Source of the DNA: Actinomycetaceae bacterium
GTDB taxonomy: Bacteria; Actinomycetota; Actinomycetes; Actinomycetales; Actinomycetaceae
Assembly (NCBI GenBank): GCA_012516575.1
Contig: JAAYWS010000105.1
Location: 1 to 64,000 of the forward strand
Direction: 5' to 3'
Length of the DNA stretch: 64,000 nucleotides
Shown: positions 17,848-25,889 of the stretch, piece after piece
How the letters are laid out: every line of letters starts with the position of its first letter
How positions within the stretch are numbered: the first letter of the stretch is position 1
Notes under the pieces: generated by a model
Databases searched by the model: none
Told to the model about the DNA's origin: nothing
Seen by the model: only the letters and a program-made list of their open reading frames with translations
Made by a program: the position numbers and the translations under genes

Positions 17848-18501
17848 GTGGCAGTGCCACGTGAACCGTCTTCGTTGATGCCACGGCTCACCGAAGAACA
17901 AGCACTTCAATGCGCAAAAGCACTTCCGCCAGAAAGTCTGATTCGTGATAGGCGTCGCTTTATTAGACGGGAACTATACACAACACGAAAGGGGCTTCGG
18001 CAATGGGTAGCTAGCAGTTCGAGTAGCAACATGCAACACATTAAGAAATTCATTAGTGATGATTCGACACTGGTAGCGACCTATCGGGTTGGGAATTTGA
18101 CGGAAAATGAAGAAGCACGGCAGTATTATCCAGTGGGCGAACCAAATCATTGCATGTCGGCACATATTGAGTCCGCCATAATCGACTTCTTTGGGTCGCT
18201 TCGAGTATTAGCAAAGAATCGGGCATCCAATGGCGGATTCCAAATTCGAATCGTTCTCACTGGCAATGGACGCGAGCCGATCTATATCCGGACCAATGAA
18301 GGACAAGGCAATTGGCTATTAGGCGTGGAATTTTCAGAACCAGTCCACAGTTTTCGTCAAGTTAGCAGTGAGCTAGATCCTTTGCTTCCTGTCCAAGACT
18401 TATTATTCGTTCTCAACGACCTTGCATTAGACGTTGTTAACCAAGGTGGAGTGCGAAATCTAAGGGTAATGTCTATAGCCGCTGACCGAGAGGATACTTA
18501 A
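17848..18501 (+). CDS. hypothetical; probable 3' part of the interrupted AlbA_2 gene
   Basis: 217 residues from a GTG at 17848, which has no ribosome site. The frame is the same as that of 17239-17808, and codons 17809-17847 between them are open (LAINPENGLCLSI...). The simplest reading is a single gene of 17239-18501 broken by one nonsense codon. Alternatives are a split pair of proteins or amber read-through. The segment itself matches no family I know; it contains a basic region (RDRRRFIRREL) and a predicted alpha/beta body. The next gene, glnA1, is convergent. Confidence 0.5.
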   Translation: MAVPREPSSLMPRLTEEQALQCAKALPPESLIRDRRRFIRRELYTTRKGLRQWVASSSSSNMQHIKKFISDDSTLVATYRVGNLTENEEARQYYPVGEPNHCMSAHIESAIIDFFGSLRVLAKNRASNGGFQIRIVLTGNGREPIYIRTNEGQGNWLLGVEFSEPVHSFRQVSSELDPLLPVQDLLFVLNDLALDVVNQGGVRNLRVMSIAADREDT

Positions 18502-18686
18502 AACGTTTTTTGTTGGGAAGAGTGAAGATCTATCTAGGGTGACTAAGTAATTAACGTTAGGATTCTTCGGTTCTTCATGACAGTCTCTTCGTAGTTTCTT
18601 GGTACGGCAAACGTACTGATTGACATAGTCAATCTGGCATTTTTTAGCGCCATAGGTGACCCGAAACGTTACGCAACCTACCTAAC

Positions 18687-18750
18687 GAAATATGGGAATG
18701 TTGCGACAGTGCCGTAAAGGTACAGGCACAAAGCAACATTCCCATATTTC
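18687..18750 (-). terminator. hairpin terminator of glnA1
   Basis: The 18-base arms 18687-18704 and 18733-18750 are perfectly complementary, and GTGCC (18709-18713) pairs with GGCAC (18725-18729) inside. It lies 31 bases past the glnA1 stop and could also stop transcription from the convergent island genes. Apart from this hairpin, 18502-18780 holds nothing that I recognise. Confidence 0.75.
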
Positions 18751-18780
18751 ATTGAAGGTGAATGCGCGGCGTCGTCGTCC

Positions 18781-20205
18781 CTAAAGGTTGTAGTACAACG
18801 TGAACTCGTATGGATGCGGACGCTGACGCAAAGGCTCGATTTCATACTTGTACTTGTAATCAATCCACGTGCGGATAATATCCTCGGAGAACACGCCACC
18901 TTCGGTCAGATAGTCGTGATCGTCCTCGAGCGCTTCCAATGCGGCTTCCAAACTAACCGGAAGCTTCGCAATCTCTGCATGCTCTTCCGGTGGAAGCTCG
19001 TACAGATCCTTGTCAATCGGATCAGCCGGTTCGATTCGGCGCTTAATACCGTCAATACCAGCCATCAACTGTGCCGCAAAAGCCAAATATGGGTTAGCTG
19101 ACGGGTCCGGGGTGCGATATTCGATCCGCTTAGCCTTCGCTGACGTGCCCGACACGGGAATACGAATACACGCCGAACGGTTACGCGCTGAATACACGAG
19201 ATTAACCGGGGCTTCAAAGCCAGGGACCAGTCGGTGGAAAGAGTTCACGGACGGGTTAGTAAAAGCAAGCAACGACGGGGCATGCTCGAGCAGACCGCCA
19301 ATATACCAGCGTGCCAGATCAGACAACCCACCATAACCGCGTTCATCAGCAAAAAGCGGTTCGCCATTCTTCCACAGCGACTGGTGGCAATGCATACCCG
19401 AGCCATTATCGCCATACAACGGCTTCGGCATAAAAGTAGCCGTCTTACCTGCCGTATACGCAGTGTTCTTAATAATGTACTTAAACTTCATCAGGTCATC
19501 AGCGGCGTGAAGCAATGTGGAGAACTTATAGTTAATCTCTTGCTGACCGCCGGAGCCGACTTCGTGGTGTGCACGCTCGATCTCTAAACCAACCTGTTGA
19601 CAGATCGCCGTCATTTCATCGCGCAGATCAGCCATCTGGTCGTTCGGGGAAACCGGGAAGTAGCCGGCTTTCTGTTCCGTTTTGTAGCCGAGGTTTCCGC
19701 CGTCTTCATGCCGACCGGTATTCCAGTAGGCCTCCCCAGAATCAATTGAGAAAAAGGACTCGTGAGCTTTGTCTTGATAACGGATTTCGTCGAACACGTA
19801 AAACTCGGCCTCAGCACCAATAAAAACCTGATCGGCGATGCCAGTGGAACGCAAGTAGTCTTCCGCACGCTGGGCGATAACGCGTGGATCGCGATCATAA
19901 GCTTCACCCGTGAACGGGTCGACGACGAAGAAGTTCATCGCCAAAGTCTTACGTTTACGGAAAGGGTCGATGAATGCGGTGGTGACATCCGGAATAAGTT
20001 TCATATCCGATTCATGGATCTCGGTAAAGCCACGAATTGACGAGCCGTCAAACATGAGACCTTCCACGAGCGCTTCCGTATCAAAAGCGGCCATGGGGAT
20101 CGTGAAATGTTGCATGACGCCGGGCAAGTCACAGAAACGGACGTCAATAAATTCGACATCCGAATCGCGTAGAAAAGCTTGGGCCGCGGATACATCTGCA
20201 AACAT
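18781..20205 (-). CDS. glnA1: type I glutamine synthetase, adenylylatable GSI-beta
   Basis: 474 residues, the length of GSI-beta. It makes glutamine from glutamate and ammonia. Motifs: [10 protein letters not shown], the metal ligands in [10 protein letters not shown] and [40 protein letters not shown] and [15 protein letters not shown]. The adenylylation segment DLYELPPEE carries Y402, the expected target of GlnE (9439). AAGGAG lies 5 bases before ATG. In related genomes glnA1 and glnE are close neighbours; here a 6-kb island separates them. Confidence 0.95.
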   Translation of the reverse strand: MFADVSAAQAFLRDSDVEFIDVRFCDLPGVMQHFTIPMAAFDTEALVEGLMFDGSSIRGFTEIHESDMKLIPDVTTAFIDPFRKRKTLAMNFFVVDPFTGEAYDRDPRVIAQRAEDYLRSTGIADQVFIGAEAEFYVFDEIRYQDKAHESFFSIDSGEAYWNTGRHEDGGNLGYKTEQKAGYFPVSPNDQMADLRDEMTAICQQVGLEIERAHHEVGSGGQQEINYKFSTLLHAADDLMKFKYIIKNTAYTAGKTATFMPKPLYGDNGSGMHCHQSLWKNGEPLFADERGYGGLSDLARWYIGGLLEHAPSLLAFTNPSVNSFHRLVPGFEAPVNLVYSARNRSACIRIPVSGTSAKAKRIEYRTPDPSANPYLAFAAQLMAGIDGIKRRIEPADPIDKDLYELPPEEHAEIAKLPVSLEAALEALEDDHDYLTEGGVFSEDIIRTWIDYKYKYEIEPLRQRPHPYEFTLYYNL

Positions 20206-20291
20206 CTGAACTCCTTAGAATGCTGTGCAGAAAAATTCTAAACCTCAGCGCCGAAAAAACAGCATTCACGAAGAAAAAAGAACAGTGACAG

Positions 20292-20329
20292 TTGTCCTAT
20301 TTTTCAATCACGCTAAGAGCGTAGGACAA
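20292..20329. promoter_or_regulatory. 8-base inverted repeat in the glnA1/lipoprotein divergent region
   Basis: TTGTCCTA (20292-20299) and TAGGACAA (20322-20329) are exact complements 22 bases apart, between the divergent glnA1 and 20451 genes. It could be an operator or a leader hairpin. It does not match the GlnR or AmtR boxes that I know. Confidence 0.35.
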
Positions 20330-20376
20330 AGGGCCTAGTTAAACTGTAGTTCACCTTTTTACTACGGAGATTTAAT

Positions 20377-20406
20377 ATGCCGATTTTATGCTCACAACCA
20401 AGATGA
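20377..20406 (+). CDS. possible 9-residue leader peptide
   Basis: ATG at 20377 is preceded by GGAG at 7 bases and opens a frame encoding MPILCSQPR before TGA. It lies 44 bases before the lipoprotein start, in a transcribed leader if the promoter is upstream. It may control translation of the next gene or be chance. Confidence 0.25.
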   Translation: MPILCSQPR

Positions 20407-20450
20407 AAAAGACAGAAAACAACATAATGAGCCGCCGTAAAGGAGACCGA

Positions 20451-21182
20451 ATGATACGACGGTTGCGGTTCGGCATAGTAGCCGTAGTCAGTTCGCTACT
20501 ACTTACCGCATGCATATTTGACGAGTTCGATATCGTCGAAAATGCCGAAGAAAAAATGGGTTTCGAGTTCAGTACCGAATTTCGCCACTACGTCGGAAAT
20601 TACTTTGATTACGACAAGTGGATTAATTGGTACCTGTCCGAGGACGAACTTTATCAGCTAGCTCGTGAATTCGACTCGGAACACCTGTTGCTTAACGTTG
20701 ACAAGATCCTTGACATTAAAGCAGAACTGATCGACATGGTCGGCACCGAAGATCCGTACGTATACGGAGGTAACGTCCATATCAGTGCCAACAAGTTCTT
20801 CCTTGATATCGTCAACCCGAATAATCCCACGCAAGTCGATCAATACACATGGAATTACGACCGCTGGTTTTACAACCCGGGCAGATGGACGGTTGAGCCG
20901 GTAAAACTCGACCAAGATGAAGACCCGATGGACGATGCTTACCCGTTATCCGAGATCAAGTTCGAAACCATCGAAACACTTGTTGGATATTCCAACTACA
21001 TCGTGCAAGAAAATGGCGAATGGCGCGAGTTCGACAATATGGGAAGCGTCGTCGGGATGAGTAGCGTCATGACCATGGTGCATCCGATCACCGGCGAAAT
21101 TATTTACAGCGTGACCGTACACGGGGTGCGCAGTGACCAGAGCTTCTACTATGACCAAAACGGTCAACCTACCGACTGGTAA
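20451..21182 (+). CDS. unknown lipoprotein
   Basis: 243 residues from the ATG at 20451, preferred because AAAGGAG lies 6 bases upstream and a lipoprotein signal follows at once (basic RRLRF, hydrophobic core, LLLTAC with the lipidated C21). The mature part is acidic and rich in Tyr, Trp and Asp and matches no family that I know. It is the first of three co-directional genes (20451-23092) with 9- and 14-base gaps, so it probably works with the two membrane proteins that follow. Confidence 0.7.
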   Translation: MIRRLRFGIVAVVSSLLLTACIFDEFDIVENAEEKMGFEFSTEFRHYVGNYFDYDKWINWYLSEDELYQLAREFDSEHLLLNVDKILDIKAELIDMVGTEDPYVYGGNVHISANKFFLDIVNPNNPTQVDQYTWNYDRWFYNPGRWTVEPVKLDQDEDPMDDAYPLSEIKFETIETLVGYSNYIVQENGEWREFDNMGSVVGMSSVMTMVHPITGEIIYSVTVHGVRSDQSFYYDQNGQPTDW

Positions 21183-21191
21183 AGGTACGAC

Positions 21192-22142
21192 ATGAAGACT
21201 ATTTTTTCGATACTGATAGCCATCGCCTATATTGGGCTCCCACTAGTTCTTTTCCGGGAAACCATGGACGTCCCGTTTGCGGTATCAACCCCACTTCTTG
21301 GTGTTGGTGCCGTGTTATGGGCTGCGTTGACGGCGCGTATCTTTACTGTGGCCTACAGCAGACCAGCGAAGTATCACAAGCAGATCAGCCGCATCCAGCA
21401 GACCGGAGTTCCCGTATCGGCGCGTATAGTGCACCAACAACATGTAGCTGGATTCGGATCCGTGGTCCGCAAAAAGCTTACCGTGCGTTTTACGAACCTT
21501 GCAGGTAGCGTCGTCGACGGTGAAATAAAAGTAACCGATACCAGTCCGCATCAGGGACGTTACGAGATTGGTCAAACCCTTCCGCTGTTGTTGAACCGGG
21601 AAGGAACTAATCCTGCCTATATTCTGGCTGAACAACAACCCAAAAACAGTAAAGTGTTCTTCGGGTTGCTCTGGACAATCTTCAATATTGCCTACGCAAT
21701 TGGCCTATTCGTGGCTACCTATTACTTCAGAGGCGCCGAGTCGGTTACAGATTTCTTAGCGGTGGACGACCCGTGGGTATGGGGCGCGATCCTGATTGGC
21801 TTGTTGCTATGGGACTGGCAAGATGATTCCTCGGAGAAATATCGGCGCGACGGAGCAACCCTGACTGACGAAGAATATGGCGAGCTCATGTTATATGGCG
21901 TGCCTGCCAGCGGAGAAATCGTCAATTACGTACAGTCTCCGGCCAAGGTCACCCGCCAAGAATTCGACAACCAGTCCTATGTTGATATTTACGTCCGATA
22001 TGTTGCGGGCGGGCAACCAGTGGATCAGATGTACACCAAGCGGATACCCAACGTTGAACTGCACGAATTACAACGCGGACCGGTCGAGGTTATCTACCTG
22101 CCACACCGGCCTGATCTTTACCAAGTGAACATTCGGGCCTAA
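21192..22142 (+). CDS. membrane protein with two DUF3592-like modules, copy 1
   Basis: 316 residues. Two N-terminal helices (about 4-22 and 30-50) lead to a beta-rich module (GVPVSARIVHQQ...YEIGQTLPLLLNRE). Two central helices (about 157-178 and 190-208) precede a second module of the same design (GVPASGEIVNY...VEVIYLPHRPDLYQV). The resemblance to DUF3592 is by pattern only. It begins 9 bases after the lipoprotein gene. The next gene is a paralogue with the same layout and the same C-terminal motif, indicating tandem duplication. Function unknown. Confidence 0.7.
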   Translation: MKTIFSILIAIAYIGLPLVLFRETMDVPFAVSTPLLGVGAVLWAALTARIFTVAYSRPAKYHKQISRIQQTGVPVSARIVHQQHVAGFGSVVRKKLTVRFTNLAGSVVDGEIKVTDTSPHQGRYEIGQTLPLLLNREGTNPAYILAEQQPKNSKVFFGLLWTIFNIAYAIGLFVATYYFRGAESVTDFLAVDDPWVWGAILIGLLLWDWQDDSSEKYRRDGATLTDEEYGELMLYGVPASGEIVNYVQSPAKVTRQEFDNQSYVDIYVRYVAGGQPVDQMYTKRIPNVELHELQRGPVEVIYLPHRPDLYQVNIRA

Positions 22143-22156
22143 AACGAGGAAAACGC

Positions 22157-23092
22157 ATGATCATTCTCTTCTTTCTCTTTTACGCCTTCCCATTATTCTT
22201 CGTAGCCATTCCTAGCCCAGAAGTATCGCCACAACTAGCGAATATCCTGTTCGGTGCAGGCATAGTAATGTGGAGCGCGCTGACTTGGAAAATATTTGAT
22301 CTCGCCTACCTTAATCCGCAGCGTAAAACCGAAAAAATACGTCAAATCCAGCACACTGGCGCCCCGGTACGAGCACACATTGTTAATAAGGAATCGTATG
22401 GGAGCACCCGGAACCTGGTGCGTTCCAAATTGACCTTGCGTTTCCGCAATTTTGCTGGGACGGATATAGAAGGTGATCTGCTTGTGACCGATAGTCGGCC
22501 AGCAGAGCGCCGATTCGAAACCGGCAAGATGATTAATCTGCAGCTAAACCGGGAAAGTATGGTTCCGCCATATGTGACGGATGACGACGTAGCGAGGACT
22601 AACAATCTTTCTGGCCTTATCGCCGTGCTGTTCAATATTGCTTATGCCGTAGGGCTTTTTGCATTCACCCACTATCTGAAATCAGATGGCAGTGCATGGG
22701 GATTTCTGTCGCCCAGTGACCCGTGGGTGTGGGCGCCGATCATGTTCGGAATCGAGATTGCCTTCTTGAGTTTTATGGCTCGTATAGCTTCGCCGTTTAC
22801 CGGTGGGCGGGTTGGAACGGCACGTAGTGCCGAAGACAGTGGCGAGCTGTTGCTCTATGGAGTATCAACACCTGGGCAGGTCGTGAATTACAACCGGTCG
22901 GGATCCGATACGAACGATGATCCGTACGTGGATTTCTACATCCGAACCACGATTAATGGACAGGTACAAGAACTGAAACACACCCAAGTAGTGCCGATTA
23001 GCGAAGTGCACACTTTACAGCGAGGACCGGTCGAAGTGATTTATCTGCCACACCGGCCTGACCTTTATACGGCGCAATTTCCGCGATCCTAG
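22157..23092 (+). CDS. membrane protein with two DUF3592-like modules, copy 2
   Basis: 311 residues, a paralogue of the 21192 product: two N-terminal helices, a beta module (GAPVRAHIVNKE...FETGKMINLQLNRE), two central helices around a conserved SDPWVW, then a second module ending GPVEVIYLPHRPDLYTA. GAGG lies 9 bases before ATG. The EVIYLPHRPDLY motif is identical in both copies. It closes the three-gene operon and is followed by a terminator at 23191. Function unknown. Confidence 0.7.
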   Translation: MIILFFLFYAFPLFFVAIPSPEVSPQLANILFGAGIVMWSALTWKIFDLAYLNPQRKTEKIRQIQHTGAPVRAHIVNKESYGSTRNLVRSKLTLRFRNFAGTDIEGDLLVTDSRPAERRFETGKMINLQLNRESMVPPYVTDDDVARTNNLSGLIAVLFNIAYAVGLFAFTHYLKSDGSAWGFLSPSDPWVWAPIMFGIEIAFLSFMARIASPFTGGRVGTARSAEDSGELLLYGVSTPGQVVNYNRSGSDTNDDPYVDFYIRTTINGQVQELKHTQVVPISEVHTLQRGPVEVIYLPHRPDLYTAQFPRS

Positions 23093-23190
23093 CGCCTGAG
23101 CGGAGCTGGATGGGGTGGCAGCCGGGAAATTCAGCTCATATGCCCCTGAGCTCATATGCGGTTTGCCTGTAGACCTGATTTAAATAGGAG

Positions 23191-23215
23191 AAAGGGGCTC
23201 CGCGGAGCCCCTTTT
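23191..23215 (+). terminator. bidirectional hairpin terminator
   Basis: AAAGGGGCTCCG and CGGAGCCCCTTT abut as a perfect palindrome followed by TTCT. It lies between the convergent 22157-23092 and DUF4191 genes and can serve both. Confidence 0.8.
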
Positions 23216-23267
23216 CTACAGATAATGCTGATGTGTTGTTGGTGAAGGTTACGCGATAGTACCCGGC

Positions 23268-23972
23268 TTACCGACCACGCATTCCCTTGCGGTCCGGACG
23301 TACCCGGGTGGGATCAATACCTTTTGGAATCGGCAAGGCATTCGGTTGAACCGCATCAATACGGTTCGAAACGGCATACACTTCTTCATGGGAGATCTGC
23401 TTAGGAAGCTTATTCATTGCTTTCTTTAGCTTGATCAGCGGAACTTGCCCTTCGCCCTTACCAACAACAAGCACGCTAATCGGAACTGACGGAATGATGC
23501 GTTTTAGTGCGCGGCGTTCATCTTCAATGAGACGCTTGGTACGTCCTGGATTCCCATCGGTAATCAATACGATCCCGGGACGTCCAATTGCTCGGAAAAC
23601 CATATCCTGGGTTCGATTAAAACGTACGGGCTCAGTGGAGATGACCCAGCCGCGTTTAATCTGATCAAGAACTGCTCCGGTAGCTCCCGGAACACCATCA
23701 ATTTGCTTGTAGGATGCATACTTAACGGTTTGCATCAGGATAAGCATGGCAGCCAGCAAACCGGTTACTAGGCCGGTAAACGGGAACACAATCCAGCGAC
23801 CGTATATTGCGGCAAGGACAATGCCGATTACGATCCCGCCTATAAGCGATCCAAAAACCGCCAACCCAGTCCAAGAATAGGACTCTTTTGAGATGCGGTA
23901 CGCGTCAATATAGGTGTGGTACCAGCGTTGCTTCTTAGGCTTGTCAGCCTTCGGAGTTTTATCTTTTGCCAT
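23268..23972 (-). CDS. DUF4191 family membrane protein
   Basis: 234 residues from the ATG at 23972, which has AAGGA 7 bases upstream; longer in-frame starts have none. A basic N-terminus (KPKKQRWYHTYIDAYRISK) leads to two adjacent helices (about 38-60 and 64-84), then a cytoplasmic alpha/beta region containing the R-GRPGIVLI motif. This matches the actinobacterial DUF4191 family (Rv2219-like), commonly encoded near glnA1 and lipoate genes. Function unknown; the context suggests envelope or lipoate-related physiology but does not prove it. Confidence 0.85.
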   Translation of the reverse strand: MAKDKTPKADKPKKQRWYHTYIDAYRISKESYSWTGLAVFGSLIGGIVIGIVLAAIYGRWIVFPFTGLVTGLLAAMLILMQTVKYASYKQIDGVPGATGAVLDQIKRGWVISTEPVRFNRTQDMVFRAIGRPGIVLITDGNPGRTKRLIEDERRALKRIIPSVPISVLVVGKGEGQVPLIKLKKAMNKLPKQISHEEVYAVSNRIDAVQPNALPIPKGIDPTRVRPDRKGMRGR

Positions 23973-24060
23973 CACAGTTCCTTGAAAAATTGCTAACACC
24001 GCCGATTTTACGGCAAATGTTACAGGGTCTCCAATGAGTAACAATACCGGCAATAGTCAA

Positions 24061-24090
24061 TGGGCCGGGGACGAATCCGTCCCCGGCCCA
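24061..24090 (-). terminator. hairpin terminator after sucB/dlaT
   Basis: TGGGCCGGGGACG (24061-24073) pairs exactly with CGTCCCCGGCCCA (24078-24090). It lies 16 bases past the E2 stop. Confidence 0.8.
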
Positions 24091-24105
24091 TTTTAGTTAT
24101 GTGAA

Positions 24106-25863
24106 TTACAGACCAAGCTCTGCTGCGAAGTCAGCCTCTTCGAGACGGAGCTTCACATCGCGCAGGTAACGCGAAGCGTCGGCGCCGTCTACGATGCGGT
24201 GATCGTAGGAGATAGCAAGGAAGCACTTCGAACGGATCGAGATAACCTCGTTACCATCCTGATCCTTGACAACGCCCGGTGCCTTAAAGATAGCGCCGGT
24301 TCCAAGGATCGCAACATTCGGCTGGTTGATAATCGGGGTGTCGAACACTGCGCCGATCGAGCCGGTGTTGGTGATGGTGAAGGTCGAGCCGGAGAGCTCA
24401 TCCGGGTTGATCTTGCCATCGCGGGTACGCACAGCGAGATCGCCAACTGCACGGGAAATACCAGCAATGTTCAGATCGCCAGCATTCTTAATAACCGGAA
24501 CGAATAGGCCCTTTGGAGTGTCAACAGCAATGCCAATATGTTCAACATCGTGGTAGACAATCTCATTGCCTTCGACCGATGCGTTAATAATCGGATGTGC
24601 CTTGAGCGCCTCGGTTGCAGCCTGGATGAAGAACGGCAGATAGGTGAGCTTGACGCCTTCGCGCGCATTGAAGGAATCCTTCGCCTTTGCACGCAGGGCG
24701 ACAATCTTGGTCACGTCGACTTCCATCACGGTGGTCAGCTGTGCCGAAACCTCCAGCGACTCGACCATACGCTTGGCGATGGTACGACGCAGGCCGGTCA
24801 TCTTGGCACGGGTACCACGCTTGGTAGCAGCCGCCTGAGCCTTCTGGGCCAGTTCGTTCTTTACCGAGCCAGCAGCGGCCGGAGCAGCCGGAGCAGCTGG
24901 AGCCGGAGTAGCAGCCTTTGCGGCAGCCTCAGCAGCGGCGGCGGCAGCAGCTTCAGCAGCGGCCTTAGCTGCGGCAGCGGCAGCTTCGACGTCTTGACGG
25001 CGGATACGTCCGCCAACGCCGGTGCCTTCTACAGCGTTGAGGTCGACGCCGAGCTCCCGGGCGAGCTTGCGCACGATCGGGGTAACATAAGCGGACTTGC
25101 CTTCGGTGCCTGCGGCTGGAACAGCCGGGGCAACAGTAGCCGCCGGAGCAGGTGCTGGTGCCGCCGGGGCGGTAGCTTCAGCAGCAGCCGGAGCATGTGC
25201 TACAACTGCGGCGGCTTGCGGTGCCGGAGTGACAACCGGGGTAGCCTCTTGTGGAACGGCAACGGCTTCGCCACCGATAATGGCAAGCACGGTACCAACT
25301 TCAACGGTTTCGTCTTCGCCAACGATAATCTGGGTCAGCACGCCGGCTGCCGGAGACGGAACTTCGGAGTCAACCTTGTCGGTGGAAACTTCGAGCAGTG
25401 GCTCATCTTCCTCAACCGTGTCTCCAACTTCCTTCAGCCACGTAGTTACGGTGCCTTCTTCGACAGATTCGCCGAGTGCCGGCATCTTCACTTCAACGCC
25501 ACTAGCTGGAGCAGCAGGTGCGGGAGGAGTCACTACAGCAGAAGCTACTGGAGCCGGGGTGGAAGTAGCTGGTGCGGCCACCGGAGCGGCAGCTGGGGCG
25601 GCAGCGGCCGGTGCTGCAACGCCAGAACCGTCACCGATGTAGCCCAGAATAGTGCCGACTTCAACGGTTTCGTCTTCGCCGACTTCAATAGATTCAAGAA
25701 TGCCCGCTGCCGGGGAAGGAACTTCAGAGTCGACCTTGTCGGTGGAAACCTCGAGAATTGGCTCGTCAAGTTCGACAGTGTCACCGACTTCCTTCAGCCA
25801 CGTAGTTACGGTGCCTTCTTCAACGGATTCGCCCAGTGCGGGCATCTTAATGGGTTCAGACAT
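24106..25863 (-). CDS. sucB: dihydrolipoyllysine acyltransferase (E2) with two lipoyl domains
   Basis: 585 residues. Two near-identical lipoyl domains (about 2-77 and 122-197) each carry the lipoylated lysine in STDKVDSEVPSPAAG. Ala/Pro-rich linkers join them to an E1/E3-binding domain (about 260-295, YVTPIVRKLARELGVDLNA) and the catalytic domain (about 350-585) with the active-site SYDHRIVDGADASRY. It is the actinobacterial SucB/DlaT type, which serves as E2 of pyruvate dehydrogenase in mycobacteria despite the succinyltransferase name. lpdA (E3) lies 26 bases upstream on the same strand. lipA and lipB, often close by, are absent. Confidence 0.92.
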   Translation of the reverse strand: MSEPIKMPALGESVEEGTVTTWLKEVGDTVELDEPILEVSTDKVDSEVPSPAAGILESIEVGEDETVEVGTILGYIGDGSGVAAPAAAAPAAAPVAAPATSTPAPVASAVVTPPAPAAPASGVEVKMPALGESVEEGTVTTWLKEVGDTVEEDEPLLEVSTDKVDSEVPSPAAGVLTQIIVGEDETVEVGTVLAIIGGEAVAVPQEATPVVTPAPQAAAVVAHAPAAAEATAPAAPAPAPAATVAPAVPAAGTEGKSAYVTPIVRKLARELGVDLNAVEGTGVGGRIRRQDVEAAAAAAKAAAEAAAAAAAEAAAKAATPAPAAPAAPAAAGSVKNELAQKAQAAATKRGTRAKMTGLRRTIAKRMVESLEVSAQLTTVMEVDVTKIVALRAKAKDSFNAREGVKLTYLPFFIQAATEALKAHPIINASVEGNEIVYHDVEHIGIAVDTPKGLFVPVIKNAGDLNIAGISRAVGDLAVRTRDGKINPDELSGSTFTITNTGSIGAVFDTPIINQPNVAILGTGAIFKAPGVVKDQDGNEVISIRSKCFLAISYDHRIVDGADASRYLRDVKLRLEEADFAAELGL

Positions 25864-25889
25864 GTCCCTATTTCTTCCTTAGTTTCGCT

